From Ameyamaea chiangmaiensis (GTDB taxonomy: Bacteria; Pseudomonadota; Alphaproteobacteria; Acetobacterales; Acetobacteraceae), in assembly GCF_025995235.1 (NCBI RefSeq), contig NZ_BAPT01000057.1, positions 124,001-188,000 on the forward strand: a stretch of DNA of 64,000 nucleotides, given 5' to 3'. The stretch's first letter is position 1. Each line of letters starts with the position of its first letter. The translations under genes were made by a program, and so were the position numbers. Below, piece by piece: positions 8,368-16,341 of the stretch. The notes below the pieces were generated by a model that saw only the letters and a program-made list of their open reading frames with translations, did no database searches and was not told the DNA's origin.

Positions 8368-9618
8368 ATGAGCGACGTAATCATCCAGCCGGACGTTCCG
8401 GAGACTTTGCTGTCGGACGACGCTGTCGAGGGCAAGGTGCTCAAGCGTGTCGAGATCGACAGTCATGCGCTGAATTTCGGCCCGCAGCACCCCTCCGCGC
8501 ATGGCGTTCTGCGTCTCATCCTGGAAATGGATGGCGAGGTCGTCGAGCGGGCGATTCCGCATGTCGGGCTGCTGCATCGTGGCACGGAAAAGCTGATCGA
8601 ATACAAGACGTATGCCAAGGCGCTGCCGTATTTCGATCGCCTGGATTACGTCTCGCCGATGTGCGAGGAGCACTCGTTCGCGCTGGCAACCGAAAAGTTG
8701 CTGGGCATTGAGGTACCCGATCGCGCCAAGTGGATCCGCGTCATGTTTGCGGAAATCACACGCGTTCTGAACCATATTCTCAATCTGACGTCGTTTGGAC
8801 TGGATTGCGGCGCGCTCACCCCGGCCCTGTGGGGCTATGAAGAGCGCGAGAAGATGATCGAGTTTTATGAGGCTGTGTCGGGTGCGCGGTTTCACGCGAA
8901 CTACTTCCGGCCCGGCGGTGTGTCACGCGATCTGCCTGATGGGCTCGAAGCTCGGATCGCCGAGTGGACCGTCGAGTTTCCGAAATGGATCGACCAGTTC
9001 GAGTCGATGCTGACGGAAAACCGGATCTGGAAGCAGCGCACGGTCGGCATCGGCGTGTTCACGACCGAACAGGCTCTGGCCTGGGGTTTTAGCGGGCCGT
9101 GTCTGCGGGCGTCGGGTGTCCCGTGGGATCTGCGCCGGAGCCAGCCTTACGACAATTACGACAAGGTCGACTTCGACGTGCCGGTGGCGCGGCATGGTGA
9201 CTGCTATGATCGCTATCTGGTTCGCGTGGCGGAAATGCGCGAAAGCGTCAAGATCGTTGCCCAGTGCCTCGACCGGATGCGTCCAGGACCAATCAAGACG
9301 CAGAATCCCAAGATCTCCCCACCGCCGAGGGCGGAGATGAAGCGCTCGATGGAAGCGCTGATCCATCATTTCAAGCTGTTTACCGAAGGTTACCATGTGC
9401 CGCCCGGCGCCACCTATACGGCGACGGAAAGCCCGAAGGGCGAGTTCGGCGTGTATCTGGTCGCGGACGGCAGCAACCGGCCCTATCGGTGCAAGATCCG
9501 TCCGACGGGATTTGCGCATCTTCAGGCCATCGACGAACTTTCGCGCCGCCATATGCTGGCGGATGCCGTGTCGATCATCGGGTCTCTCGACCTGGTGTTC
9601 GGCGAGATTGACAGGTAA
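8368..9618 (+). CDS. nuoD: NADH-quinone oxidoreductase subunit D
   Basis: NuoD is the 49 kDa-type subunit forming the quinone cavity with NuoB. It is related to the large subunit of NiFe hydrogenases but lacks metal-ligand cysteines. The conserved FGPQHPSAHGVLRL segment is near residue 35, with the quinone-site histidine. HVGLLHRGTEKLIEYKTY and the C-terminal DLVFGEIDR end are typical. The ATG at 8368 follows GAGGAGAG; an earlier in-frame start at 8323 lies inside nuoC. Length is 416 residues, standard. Confidence 0.97.
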   Translation: MSDVIIQPDVPETLLSDDAVEGKVLKRVEIDSHALNFGPQHPSAHGVLRLILEMDGEVVERAIPHVGLLHRGTEKLIEYKTYAKALPYFDRLDYVSPMCEEHSFALATEKLLGIEVPDRAKWIRVMFAEITRVLNHILNLTSFGLDCGALTPALWGYEEREKMIEFYEAVSGARFHANYFRPGGVSRDLPDGLEARIAEWTVEFPKWIDQFESMLTENRIWKQRTVGIGVFTTEQALAWGFSGPCLRASGVPWDLRRSQPYDNYDKVDFDVPVARHGDCYDRYLVRVAEMRESVKIVAQCLDRMRPGPIKTQNPKISPPPRAEMKRSMEALIHHFKLFTEGYHVPPGATYTATESPKGEFGVYLVADGSNRPYRCKIRPTGFAHLQAIDELSRRHMLADAVSIIGSLDLVFGEIDR

Positions 9619-9623
9619 CGCCC

Positions 9624-10280
9624 ATGTCGTCCCGATCCCCCGCAGAAGAGGCCCTCCAGCCCGCCGAGTTTGCGTTCGACGCCGAGAGTGAGGCGCAGAT
9701 CGAAACGATCGTCGCCAAGTATCCGCCGGCACGCAAGGCCAGTGCGGTCATCCCGCTGCTCTATGTGGCGCAGAACCAGATGGGCCGCCTGAGCGGAAGC
9801 GCATGGCTGCCGCGCGTCGCCATGGACCAGATCGCGGCACGTCTGGAGATGGCGCCGATCCGAGTCTACGAGGTGGCCTCTTTCTATTTCATGTTCAATG
9901 TCCGGCCGATCGGACGGTATCACCTGCAGGCCTGCACCACGACGTCGTGCTGGCTGCGTGGTTCCGATGACGTGGTGGCGGCCTGCAAGACCGCGACCGG
10001 TATCCGTCATATGGGCGGGACAAGCGACGACGGTCTGTTCACGCTGACGGAGGTCGAGTGCCTGGGGGCCTGCGCGAACGCTCCGATCCTGCAGATCGAC
10101 GACGAATACTATGAAGATCTCGACGGGCCACGCACTGTCGAGCTAATCGAGGCGCTGCGGCGCGGCGAACGTCCGGCGCCCGGCCCGTCGATCGATCGCA
10201 TGGGGTCCGCACCGTCCGGGGGGCGTAAGGTTCTGCTGGACGACGATGTTCCCGTGTCTGTGCCGGGTGAGGGTGTCTGA
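9624..10280 (+). CDS. nuoE: NADH-quinone oxidoreductase subunit E
   Basis: NuoE is the 24 kDa-type subunit of the NADH dehydrogenase module and holds the 2Fe-2S cluster N1a. The thioredoxin-like cluster domain shows both ligand pairs: Cys-x4-Cys in ACTTTSCWLRG and Cys-x3-Cys in VECLGACANAP. The N-terminal helical part (IVAKYPPARKASAVIPLLYV) is conserved. The 218-residue product has a C-terminal tail of about 35 Gly/Pro-rich residues. Five bases separate it from nuoD and two from nuoF. Confidence 0.96.
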   Translation: MSSRSPAEEALQPAEFAFDAESEAQIETIVAKYPPARKASAVIPLLYVAQNQMGRLSGSAWLPRVAMDQIAARLEMAPIRVYEVASFYFMFNVRPIGRYHLQACTTTSCWLRGSDDVVAACKTATGIRHMGGTSDDGLFTLTEVECLGACANAPILQIDDEYYEDLDGPRTVELIEALRRGERPAPGPSIDRMGSAPSGGRKVLLDDDVPVSVPGEGV

Positions 10281-10282
10281 TC

Positions 10283-11608
10283 ATGCTTGCTGATTCCGAC
10301 CGCATCTTTACAAATCTCTACGGGCACAATGACTGGCGTCTGGCGGGCGCGCGGGCGCGCGGCGACTGGGACGGCACCGCCGACATCATTGCCCGTGGTC
10401 GCGATGCGATCATTAACGAGATGAAGGCGTCCGGGCTTCGGGGACGGGGTGGTGCGGGCTTTCCGACCGGCGTCAAATGGTCTTTCATGCCCAAGACGAT
10501 CGGCGATCTGCCGCATTATCTGGTCATCAATGGCGATGAATCCGAGCCGGGGACCTGCAAGGATCGTGAAATCCTGCGCAATGAGCCGCACAAGCTAATT
10601 GAAAGCGCGCTGATCGCGTCGTTCGCGATGGGTGCGCATACGTCATACATCTATATCCGTGGCGAGTTCGCTCTTGAGGCGCGACGCCTGCAATATGCTA
10701 TCGACGAAGCCTACGCTGCGGGCCTGATTGGCAAGAACGCGGCCGGGTCCGGGTGGGATTTCGATTTTTTCATTCACCGCGGCGCCGGCGCCTATATCTG
10801 CGGCGAAGAAACGGCCCTGCTGGAAAGCCTCGAGGGCAAAAAGGGACAGCCCCGTATGAAGCCGCCGTTTCCCGCGGCGATGGGACTGTATGGTTGTCCG
10901 ACCACGGTCAACAATGTCGAGAGCATTACCGTCGCCGCCACGATCCTGCGTCGTGGCGGGGCGTGGTTTTCGGCACTGGGGCGTCCGAACAACGCGGGCA
11001 CCAAGCTGATGGCCATTTCGGGTCATGTGAATACGCCGTGCGTGTTTGAGGAAGAGCTTGGCGTTCCGATGCGCGAGATCATCGAAAAGCATGGCGGCGG
11101 CGTGCGTGGCGGATGGGACAACCTGCTGGCGGTCATTCCCGGCGGGTGCTCGGTGCCTGTTTTGCCCGCTAAGACGTGCGAGACGGTGCTGATGGATTAC
11201 GACAGCCTGCGCGCCGAGCGGTCCGGCCTTGGTACTGGCTGCATGATCGTGATGGACAAGTCGACCGATATCATCAAGGCGATCGCTCGGTTTTCCCAGT
11301 TCTTCAAGCATGAGAGCTGCGGCCAGTGCACGCCGTGCCGTGAGGGCACCGGCTGGATGATGCGCGTTATGAACCGCATGGTCGAAGGCCGCGCCGAGAT
11401 CGATGAAATCGACATGCTGGAGCAGGTCACGCGGCAGGTCGAAGGTCATACCATCTGCGCGCTGGGCGATGCGGCGGCGTGGCCTATACAGGGTCTGATC
11501 CGACATTTTCGCCCCGAAATGGAAGCGCGGATCATGGCCTACAAGGCAAAGCACGGCGGCCCTGTATCTGTGCAGGTGCCTGCCGACATGGCCGTGGCAG
11601 CGGAGTAA
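10283..11608 (+). CDS. nuoF: NADH-quinone oxidoreductase subunit F
   Basis: NuoF binds NADH and FMN and carries the 4Fe-4S cluster N3, so electrons enter complex I here. The glycine-rich nucleotide-binding loop GLRGRGGAGFPTG is at residues 51-63, and the FMN-binding region has YICGEETALLESLEG. The cluster motif CGQCTPCREG sits near 350 with the fourth cysteine in HTICALGDAAAWP. At 441 residues it is a standard full-length subunit. Confidence 0.97.
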   Translation: MLADSDRIFTNLYGHNDWRLAGARARGDWDGTADIIARGRDAIINEMKASGLRGRGGAGFPTGVKWSFMPKTIGDLPHYLVINGDESEPGTCKDREILRNEPHKLIESALIASFAMGAHTSYIYIRGEFALEARRLQYAIDEAYAAGLIGKNAAGSGWDFDFFIHRGAGAYICGEETALLESLEGKKGQPRMKPPFPAAMGLYGCPTTVNNVESITVAATILRRGGAWFSALGRPNNAGTKLMAISGHVNTPCVFEEELGVPMREIIEKHGGGVRGGWDNLLAVIPGGCSVPVLPAKTCETVLMDYDSLRAERSGLGTGCMIVMDKSTDIIKAIARFSQFFKHESCGQCTPCREGTGWMMRVMNRMVEGRAEIDEIDMLEQVTRQVEGHTICALGDAAAWPIQGLIRHFRPEMEARIMAYKAKHGGPVSVQVPADMAVAAE

Positions 11609-11614
11609 AGGCGG

Positions 11615-13684
11615 ATGGTCAAAGTTCAGGTCGACGACGTCATCGTTGACGTGCCGCCCGGCAGCAGCGCGCTTCAGGCCTGCGAGGCCGCTGGCAAGGA
11701 AATCCCGCGCTTTTGCTATCACGAGCGTCTGTCCGTCGCGGGCAACTGTCGCATGTGTCTGGTGGAAGTGGTGCGTGCGCCCAAGCCGGTCGCGTCGTGC
11801 GGTTTTCCGGTGGGCGAGGGGATGATCATCAAGACCGACACCGAGGTTGTGCGTCGCGCGCGCCGTGCGGTGATGGAATTCCTGCTGATCAATCATCCGC
11901 TGGACTGCCCCATCTGCGACCAGGGCGGCGAGTGCGATCTGCAGGATCAAGCGTTCGGATACGGCTCGGGCCGGTCGCGCTATCTTGAGGAAAAGCGCGC
12001 CGTAGTCGACAAGGATCTTGGTCCGCTGGTCAAGACGGTGATGACGCGCTGCATCCAGTGCACGCGCTGTGTCCGGTTTTCGACCGAGATCGCGGGAACC
12101 CCGGAACTGGGTGCGGTCTCGCGCGGCGAAAGCCTGGAGATCACGAACTATGTCGAAAAGGCGCTGACGTCCGAGCTGTCCGGCAACCTAATCGATATCT
12201 GCCCGGTGGGCGCGCTGACGTCCAAGCCTTATGCCTTCCACGCCCGCCCGTGGGAGATGAAGAAAACCGATGCCATCGACGTGATGGATGCCGTGGGCAC
12301 GAACATCCGGCTTCAGGCGCGGGGCGCGTCCGTGATGCGGATCATGCCGCGCGTCAATGACGCGGTGAACGAGGAGTGGCTTGCCGATAAGGGGCGTTTC
12401 TCCGTCGATGGGCTGACGCGCCGTCGCCTCGATACGCCGTGGGTGCGGGTGCATGGCAAGCTGACGAAAGTGTCCTGGCAGGATGCGTTCGTCGCCATCG
12501 CGCAGCGGTTGAAGGTCGTCCCGGGTAACAGGATCGGCGCGATCGCCGGTGATCTGTGTGACACGGAGAGCCTGTATGCGCTGCGTCTGCTGATGGAGAG
12601 TCTCGGGTCTGCCAATCTGGACTGTCGTCAGGACGGCGCCCAGTACGACGTGAGCAACCGTGCGTTCTATACCTTCAACAGCACGATCGCCGGGATCGAG
12701 GAGGCCGACGCGCTTCTGGTCGTCGGTGCGGTGCCGCGGCACGAAGCCCCGGTCCTGAACGCGCGCATCCGCAAGCGCTTTCTCGCCGCCGGGCGTGACA
12801 AGTTTCCGATTGCCTATGTCGGTGCGCCGCCGACCGATCCGACCTACGACTATGACCTGATCGGGGAAGGTCCGTCCGCTCTTGCCGATCTTCTCGATGG
12901 ACGTCATGCGTTCGCGGACGTTCTGGCCGGTGCGAAGAAGCCGATGATCATCCTCGGGCATGGGGCGCTCACCCGTCCGGATGCGCAGGCAATCCTGGCG
13001 GCGTGCTGGGCGCTGGCCGACAAGGTCGGCGCTCTGACCCCCGACTGGCACGGCTTCAACGTGCTTCATACGGCGGCGTCGCGCGTGGCGGGTCTGGATC
13101 TCGGTTTCCTGCCCGGCGCGGGCGGTCGCACGGCGGCCGGCATGATGAGCGGCGGTGTCGATGTCCTGTGGCTGCTGGGTGCGGACGAGATGGACATGCA
13201 CCGGATCGGGCCCGAAACCTTCGTGATCTATCAGGGGCATCACGGCGACGCGGGTGCGGCACGTGCGGACGTCATCCTGCCCGGCGCCGCCTACACCGAG
13301 AAATCTGGCACTTACGTCAACACCGAGGGGCGGGTGCAGCGCAGTTTTCAGGCGGTGTTCCCGCCGGGCGACGCGCGCGAAGACTGGCGAATACTGCGCG
13401 CTCTGTCGGAGACGCTGGGGCATGCGCTGCCGTTCGATACGCTGGACGCGCTGCGCGCGCGGATGGAGGCCGAGCACCCGGTACTGGCACGTCTGGATAC
13501 GGCGCCGCGTTTCGGCGGGGCAGGGTTGGCGGCCCCGGCCGCGGAGGGTGCCATCGGATCGGAGCCTTTCCATCCGGTGATCGCGGATTATTACGAGACG
13601 AACGCGGTCAGCCGCGCCAGTCCGACCATGGCCGAGTGTTCGCGCGTCTATGCGCGCCCGGCTCTGGTGCAAGCGGCGGAGTAA
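11615..13684 (+). CDS. nuoG: NADH-quinone oxidoreductase subunit G
   Basis: NuoG is the 75 kDa-type iron-sulfur subunit that relays electrons from NuoF to NuoI. The N-terminal region has the 2Fe-2S ligands in FCYHERLSVAGNCRMCLVEV, the N5 histidine-type motif in CPICDQGGECDLQDQAF, and the N4 cysteines in RCIQCTRCVRF plus DICPVGALTSKPYAF. The remaining 450 residues form a molybdopterin oxidoreductase-like domain that has lost its cofactor. Length 689 residues, normal for alphaproteobacteria. The extra N7 cysteine motif found in E. coli NuoG is not seen. Confidence 0.96.
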   Translation: MVKVQVDDVIVDVPPGSSALQACEAAGKEIPRFCYHERLSVAGNCRMCLVEVVRAPKPVASCGFPVGEGMIIKTDTEVVRRARRAVMEFLLINHPLDCPICDQGGECDLQDQAFGYGSGRSRYLEEKRAVVDKDLGPLVKTVMTRCIQCTRCVRFSTEIAGTPELGAVSRGESLEITNYVEKALTSELSGNLIDICPVGALTSKPYAFHARPWEMKKTDAIDVMDAVGTNIRLQARGASVMRIMPRVNDAVNEEWLADKGRFSVDGLTRRRLDTPWVRVHGKLTKVSWQDAFVAIAQRLKVVPGNRIGAIAGDLCDTESLYALRLLMESLGSANLDCRQDGAQYDVSNRAFYTFNSTIAGIEEADALLVVGAVPRHEAPVLNARIRKRFLAAGRDKFPIAYVGAPPTDPTYDYDLIGEGPSALADLLDGRHAFADVLAGAKKPMIILGHGALTRPDAQAILAACWALADKVGALTPDWHGFNVLHTAASRVAGLDLGFLPGAGGRTAAGMMSGGVDVLWLLGADEMDMHRIGPETFVIYQGHHGDAGAARADVILPGAAYTEKSGTYVNTEGRVQRSFQAVFPPGDAREDWRILRALSETLGHALPFDTLDALRARMEAEHPVLARLDTAPRFGGAGLAAPAAEGAIGSEPFHPVIADYYETNAVSRASPTMAECSRVYARPALVQAAE

Positions 13685-13688
13685 GGAC

Positions 13689-14726
13689 GTGATCGCGACG
13701 CTTTCGAACTTCCTGTTTCACACGATGCTCGGCCATGTTGTGCTGGTGGCGCTCGAGACGCTTGCGGTGCTGGTGCCGCTGCTGCTGGGCGTTGCCTATC
13801 TGACGCTGGCCGAGCGCAAGGTGATGGCGGCCATGCAGTTGCGCAAGGGGCCGAACGTCAACGGACCGTTCGGCGTCCTTCAGGCCTTTGCCGACGCCAT
13901 CAAGATGCTAACCAAGGAGACGGTGATCCCGTCCGGCGCGAACCGTTTTCTGTTCCTGTTCGCACCCTTCCTGACTTTTTCGCTGGCGATGGTGGCGTGG
14001 GCGGTGATCCCGACCGGCAACGGGATCGCCGTGGCGGACATCAATGTCGGCGTTCTCTATCTGCTGGCGATCTCCTCGCTGGGGGTTTACGGCATTCTGA
14101 TCGCCGGCTGGGCCTCGAACTCGAAGTATGCGTTTCTCGGCGGGTTGCGCTCGGCGGCCCAGATGGTGTCGTACGAGGTGTCGATTGGCCTGATCATCGT
14201 CTCGGTCCTTCTGGCGGTCGGCAGCCTGAACCTGAATGATATCGTGCTGGCACAGCGGCATGTCTGGTTCTGCCTGCCGATGTTTCCGATGTTCATCCTG
14301 TTCTTCATTTCGGCATTGGCAGAAACCAATCGCGCGCCGTTCGATCTGCCGGAAGGCGAGAGCGAACTGGTGGCCGGCTTCTTCGTGGAATATTCGGCGC
14401 TGGCGTTCGGCCTGTTCTTCCTAGGCGAATACGCGAACATGTTCCTGATGTCGGGCATGACCAGCATCCTGTTTCTGGGTGGCTGGCTGCCGCCCGTCGG
14501 TATTGCGCCGTTCACGTGGATTCCCGGCCCGATCTGGCTGATCGTGAAGATCCTGTTCTGCCTGTTCTGCTTCATCTGGGTGCGCGCGACGTTCCCGCGC
14601 TATCGCTATGATCAGCTGATGCGTCTGGGGTGGAAGGTGTTCCTGCCGCTGTCGCTGGCATGGATGATCGGCACGGCGGGCTTCCTGATGGCAACCGGGC
14701 TGCTGCCCCACCAAGGAGTAAGCTGA
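13689..14726 (+). CDS. nuoH: NADH-quinone oxidoreductase subunit H
   Basis: NuoH is the membrane subunit that links the quinone site to the proton channels. About eight transmembrane helices are visible. The signatures are LAERKVMAAMQLRKGPN near residue 40, FADAIKMLTKE, and AETNRAPFDLPEGESELVAG near 210, with the conserved acidic residues. I choose the GTG at 13689, preceded by TAAGGA, giving MIATLSNFLFHTML and 345 residues. Upstream in-frame starts lie within nuoG. It overlaps nuoI by one base (TGATG). Confidence 0.95.
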   Translation: MIATLSNFLFHTMLGHVVLVALETLAVLVPLLLGVAYLTLAERKVMAAMQLRKGPNVNGPFGVLQAFADAIKMLTKETVIPSGANRFLFLFAPFLTFSLAMVAWAVIPTGNGIAVADINVGVLYLLAISSLGVYGILIAGWASNSKYAFLGGLRSAAQMVSYEVSIGLIIVSVLLAVGSLNLNDIVLAQRHVWFCLPMFPMFILFFISALAETNRAPFDLPEGESELVAGFFVEYSALAFGLFFLGEYANMFLMSGMTSILFLGGWLPPVGIAPFTWIPGPIWLIVKILFCLFCFIWVRATFPRYRYDQLMRLGWKVFLPLSLAWMIGTAGFLMATGLLPHQGVS

Positions 14727-15214
14727 TGGGTGCTCTCGAGAAGACGGTCCGCACCTTTCTGCTGACCGAGCTTCTGTCCGGTATGGGCCAGACGCTCAAG
14801 GCATTCTTCGCGCCCAAGGCGACGATCAACTACCCCTACGAGAAGGGGCCGCTGTCGCCGCGTTTTCGTGGCGAGCACGCGCTGCGTCGTTATCCCAATG
14901 GGGAAGAGCGGTGCATCGCCTGCAAGTTGTGCGAGGCGACATGCCCCGCCGAGGCCATCACCATTGAGGCCGAGCCTCGTGACGACGGCTCGCGCCGGAC
15001 CACGCGCTATGACATCGACATGGTGAAGTGCATCTATTGCGGTCTGTGCGAGGAAGCCTGCCCGGTCGATGCGATCGTCGAAGGGCCAAACTACGAGTTC
15101 GCGACCGAAACGCGCGAGGAGCTTCTCTATAACAAGGAGAAGCTGCTGGCCAACGGTGACCGGTGGGAAAGCCTGCTGGCACGGCGTCTCGAACTCGACG
15201 CGCCGTATCGTTGA
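14726..15214 (+). CDS. nuoI: NADH-quinone oxidoreductase subunit I
   Basis: NuoI is the TYKY-type ferredoxin subunit with clusters N6a and N6b, passing electrons to NuoB. Two complete 4Fe-4S motifs are present: Cys63, 66, 69 and 73 (CIACKLCEATCP) and Cys102, 105, 108 and 112 (CIYCGLCEEACP). The N-terminal amphipathic helix (KTVRTFLLTELLSGM) contacts the membrane arm. The ATG overlaps the nuoH stop and follows AAGGAGTAAG. Length 162 residues, normal. Confidence 0.97.
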   Translation: MGALEKTVRTFLLTELLSGMGQTLKAFFAPKATINYPYEKGPLSPRFRGEHALRRYPNGEERCIACKLCEATCPAEAITIEAEPRDDGSRRTTRYDIDMVKCIYCGLCEEACPVDAIVEGPNYEFATETREELLYNKEKLLANGDRWESLLARRLELDAPYR

Positions 15215-15258
15215 CAGGGTGATTCTATGATGATCGTCGCGATGCGGTGTCTTCAAAC

Positions 15259-15274
15259 GGCCGGGCGCCCGGCC
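15259..15274. repeat. 16-base GC palindrome between nuoI and nuoJ
   Basis: GGCCGGGC followed by GCCCGGCC is a perfect palindrome in the 86-base nuoI-nuoJ gap, the only sizeable gap in the middle of the operon. It could pair as an RNA processing or stabilising structure or be a protein site. No function is shown. Confidence 0.5.
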
Positions 15275-15300
15275 CCCCACCTGGGGAGGGAAATGGCCCG

Positions 15301-16008
15301 ATGACGGCTCTCGTTTTCTATGTCTTCGCCACCATTCTGGTCCTGTCGGCCACGATGGTGATCAGCGCGCGCAACCCGGTTCATTCGGTGCTGTTCCTGA
15401 TCCTAGGCTTCTTCAACGCAGCGGGGCTGTTCCTTTTGGCCGGCGCCGAGTTTCTGGCGATGCTTCTGATCATCGTCTATGTCGGCGCGGTGGCGGTGCT
15501 GTTCCTGTTCGTGGTCATGATGCTCGACATTCGCGTCAGCGAGGCACGTGAGGGATTGCAGCGTTACGCCCCGTTTGGGGCCGCTGTGGGAGCGGTCCTG
15601 TTTGCCGAACTTATTCTTGCCTTCGGCCATTGGCGTATCGCCCCGGCGATCGACGCCGTGCCGCATCTCGGACAGGCCGCGGGCGAGACCAATACCGCCG
15701 CGCTGGGTGATCTGATCTACACGCACTACGTGCTGTTGTTCCAGGCCTGCGGCCTGGTGCTGCTGGTCGCGATGATCGGTGCGATCGTGCTGACGCTGCG
15801 CGAACGTCCGACCGGCCGTCGGCAGGATATCGAACGCCAGCATGCCCGCACCGTGGCGGACACGCTTGAACTGCGTCGTCTGCCGCTCGGGCGGAGTGTG
15901 CGCGAACTTGGCGGCTTCGCACGTCCGACATCCTACAGCGAGGCGGCCGCCAAGGGGTCCTACGATCCCCACGCGCCGGTTCTGAGCGATGAGTCCAGGG
16001 GGGAGTGA
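15301..16008 (+). CDS. nuoJ: NADH-quinone oxidoreductase subunit J
   Basis: NuoJ is a membrane subunit of complex I whose third helix couples quinone chemistry to proton pumping. Five hydrophobic segments fill residues 1-175. The conserved block SVLFLILGFFNAAGLFLLAG and the EFLAMLLIIVYVGAVAVLFLF helix (with its acidic residue and pi-bulge glycine) are present. At 235 residues it has a long hydrophilic C-terminal tail (about 50 residues). An in-frame start at 15247 exists but the ATG at 15301 gives the usual N-terminus; GGGGAGGG lies upstream. Confidence 0.95.
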   Translation: MTALVFYVFATILVLSATMVISARNPVHSVLFLILGFFNAAGLFLLAGAEFLAMLLIIVYVGAVAVLFLFVVMMLDIRVSEAREGLQRYAPFGAAVGAVLFAELILAFGHWRIAPAIDAVPHLGQAAGETNTAALGDLIYTHYVLLFQACGLVLLVAMIGAIVLTLRERPTGRRQDIERQHARTVADTLELRRLPLGRSVRELGGFARPTSYSEAAAKGSYDPHAPVLSDESRGE

Positions 16009-16012
16009 CACG

Positions 16013-16336
16013 ATGACGCATGATCTCGGCGGGGTCGGTCTGGGCCCCTATCTGACCGTCAGTGCCATCCTTCTGGTGCTCGGCGTGTTCGGCATCTTTC
16101 TGAACCGCAAGAACATCATCATCATTCTGATGTCGATGGAGCTGATCCTGCTGTCGGCAAACCTGAATTTCGTCGCGTTCTCGTCGGCTTTGGGTGATCT
16201 GTCCGGGCAGGTGTTCACGTTGTTCGTCCTGACGATCGCCGCGGCGGAAGCGGCCATCGGACTGGCGATCGTCACAGTGTTCTTCCGCAATCGCGGCTCG
16301 ATCCAGGTCGAGGACGTGACGATGATGAAGGGTTGA
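16013..16336 (+). CDS. nuoK: NADH-quinone oxidoreductase subunit K
   Basis: NuoK is a three-helix membrane subunit contributing a proton channel (MrpC-like). The sequence LGVFGIFLNRKNIIIILMSMEL contains the conserved glutamate of helix 2 (SMELIL), and the second conserved glutamate lies in AAAEAAIGLAI. The 107-residue product is normal. The ATG at 16013 follows GGGGGGAG; the frame opens earlier inside nuoJ. Confidence 0.96.
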   Translation: MTHDLGGVGLGPYLTVSAILLVLGVFGIFLNRKNIIIILMSMELILLSANLNFVAFSSALGDLSGQVFTLFVLTIAAAEAAIGLAIVTVFFRNRGSIQVEDVTMMKG

Positions 16337-16341
16337 GGGGC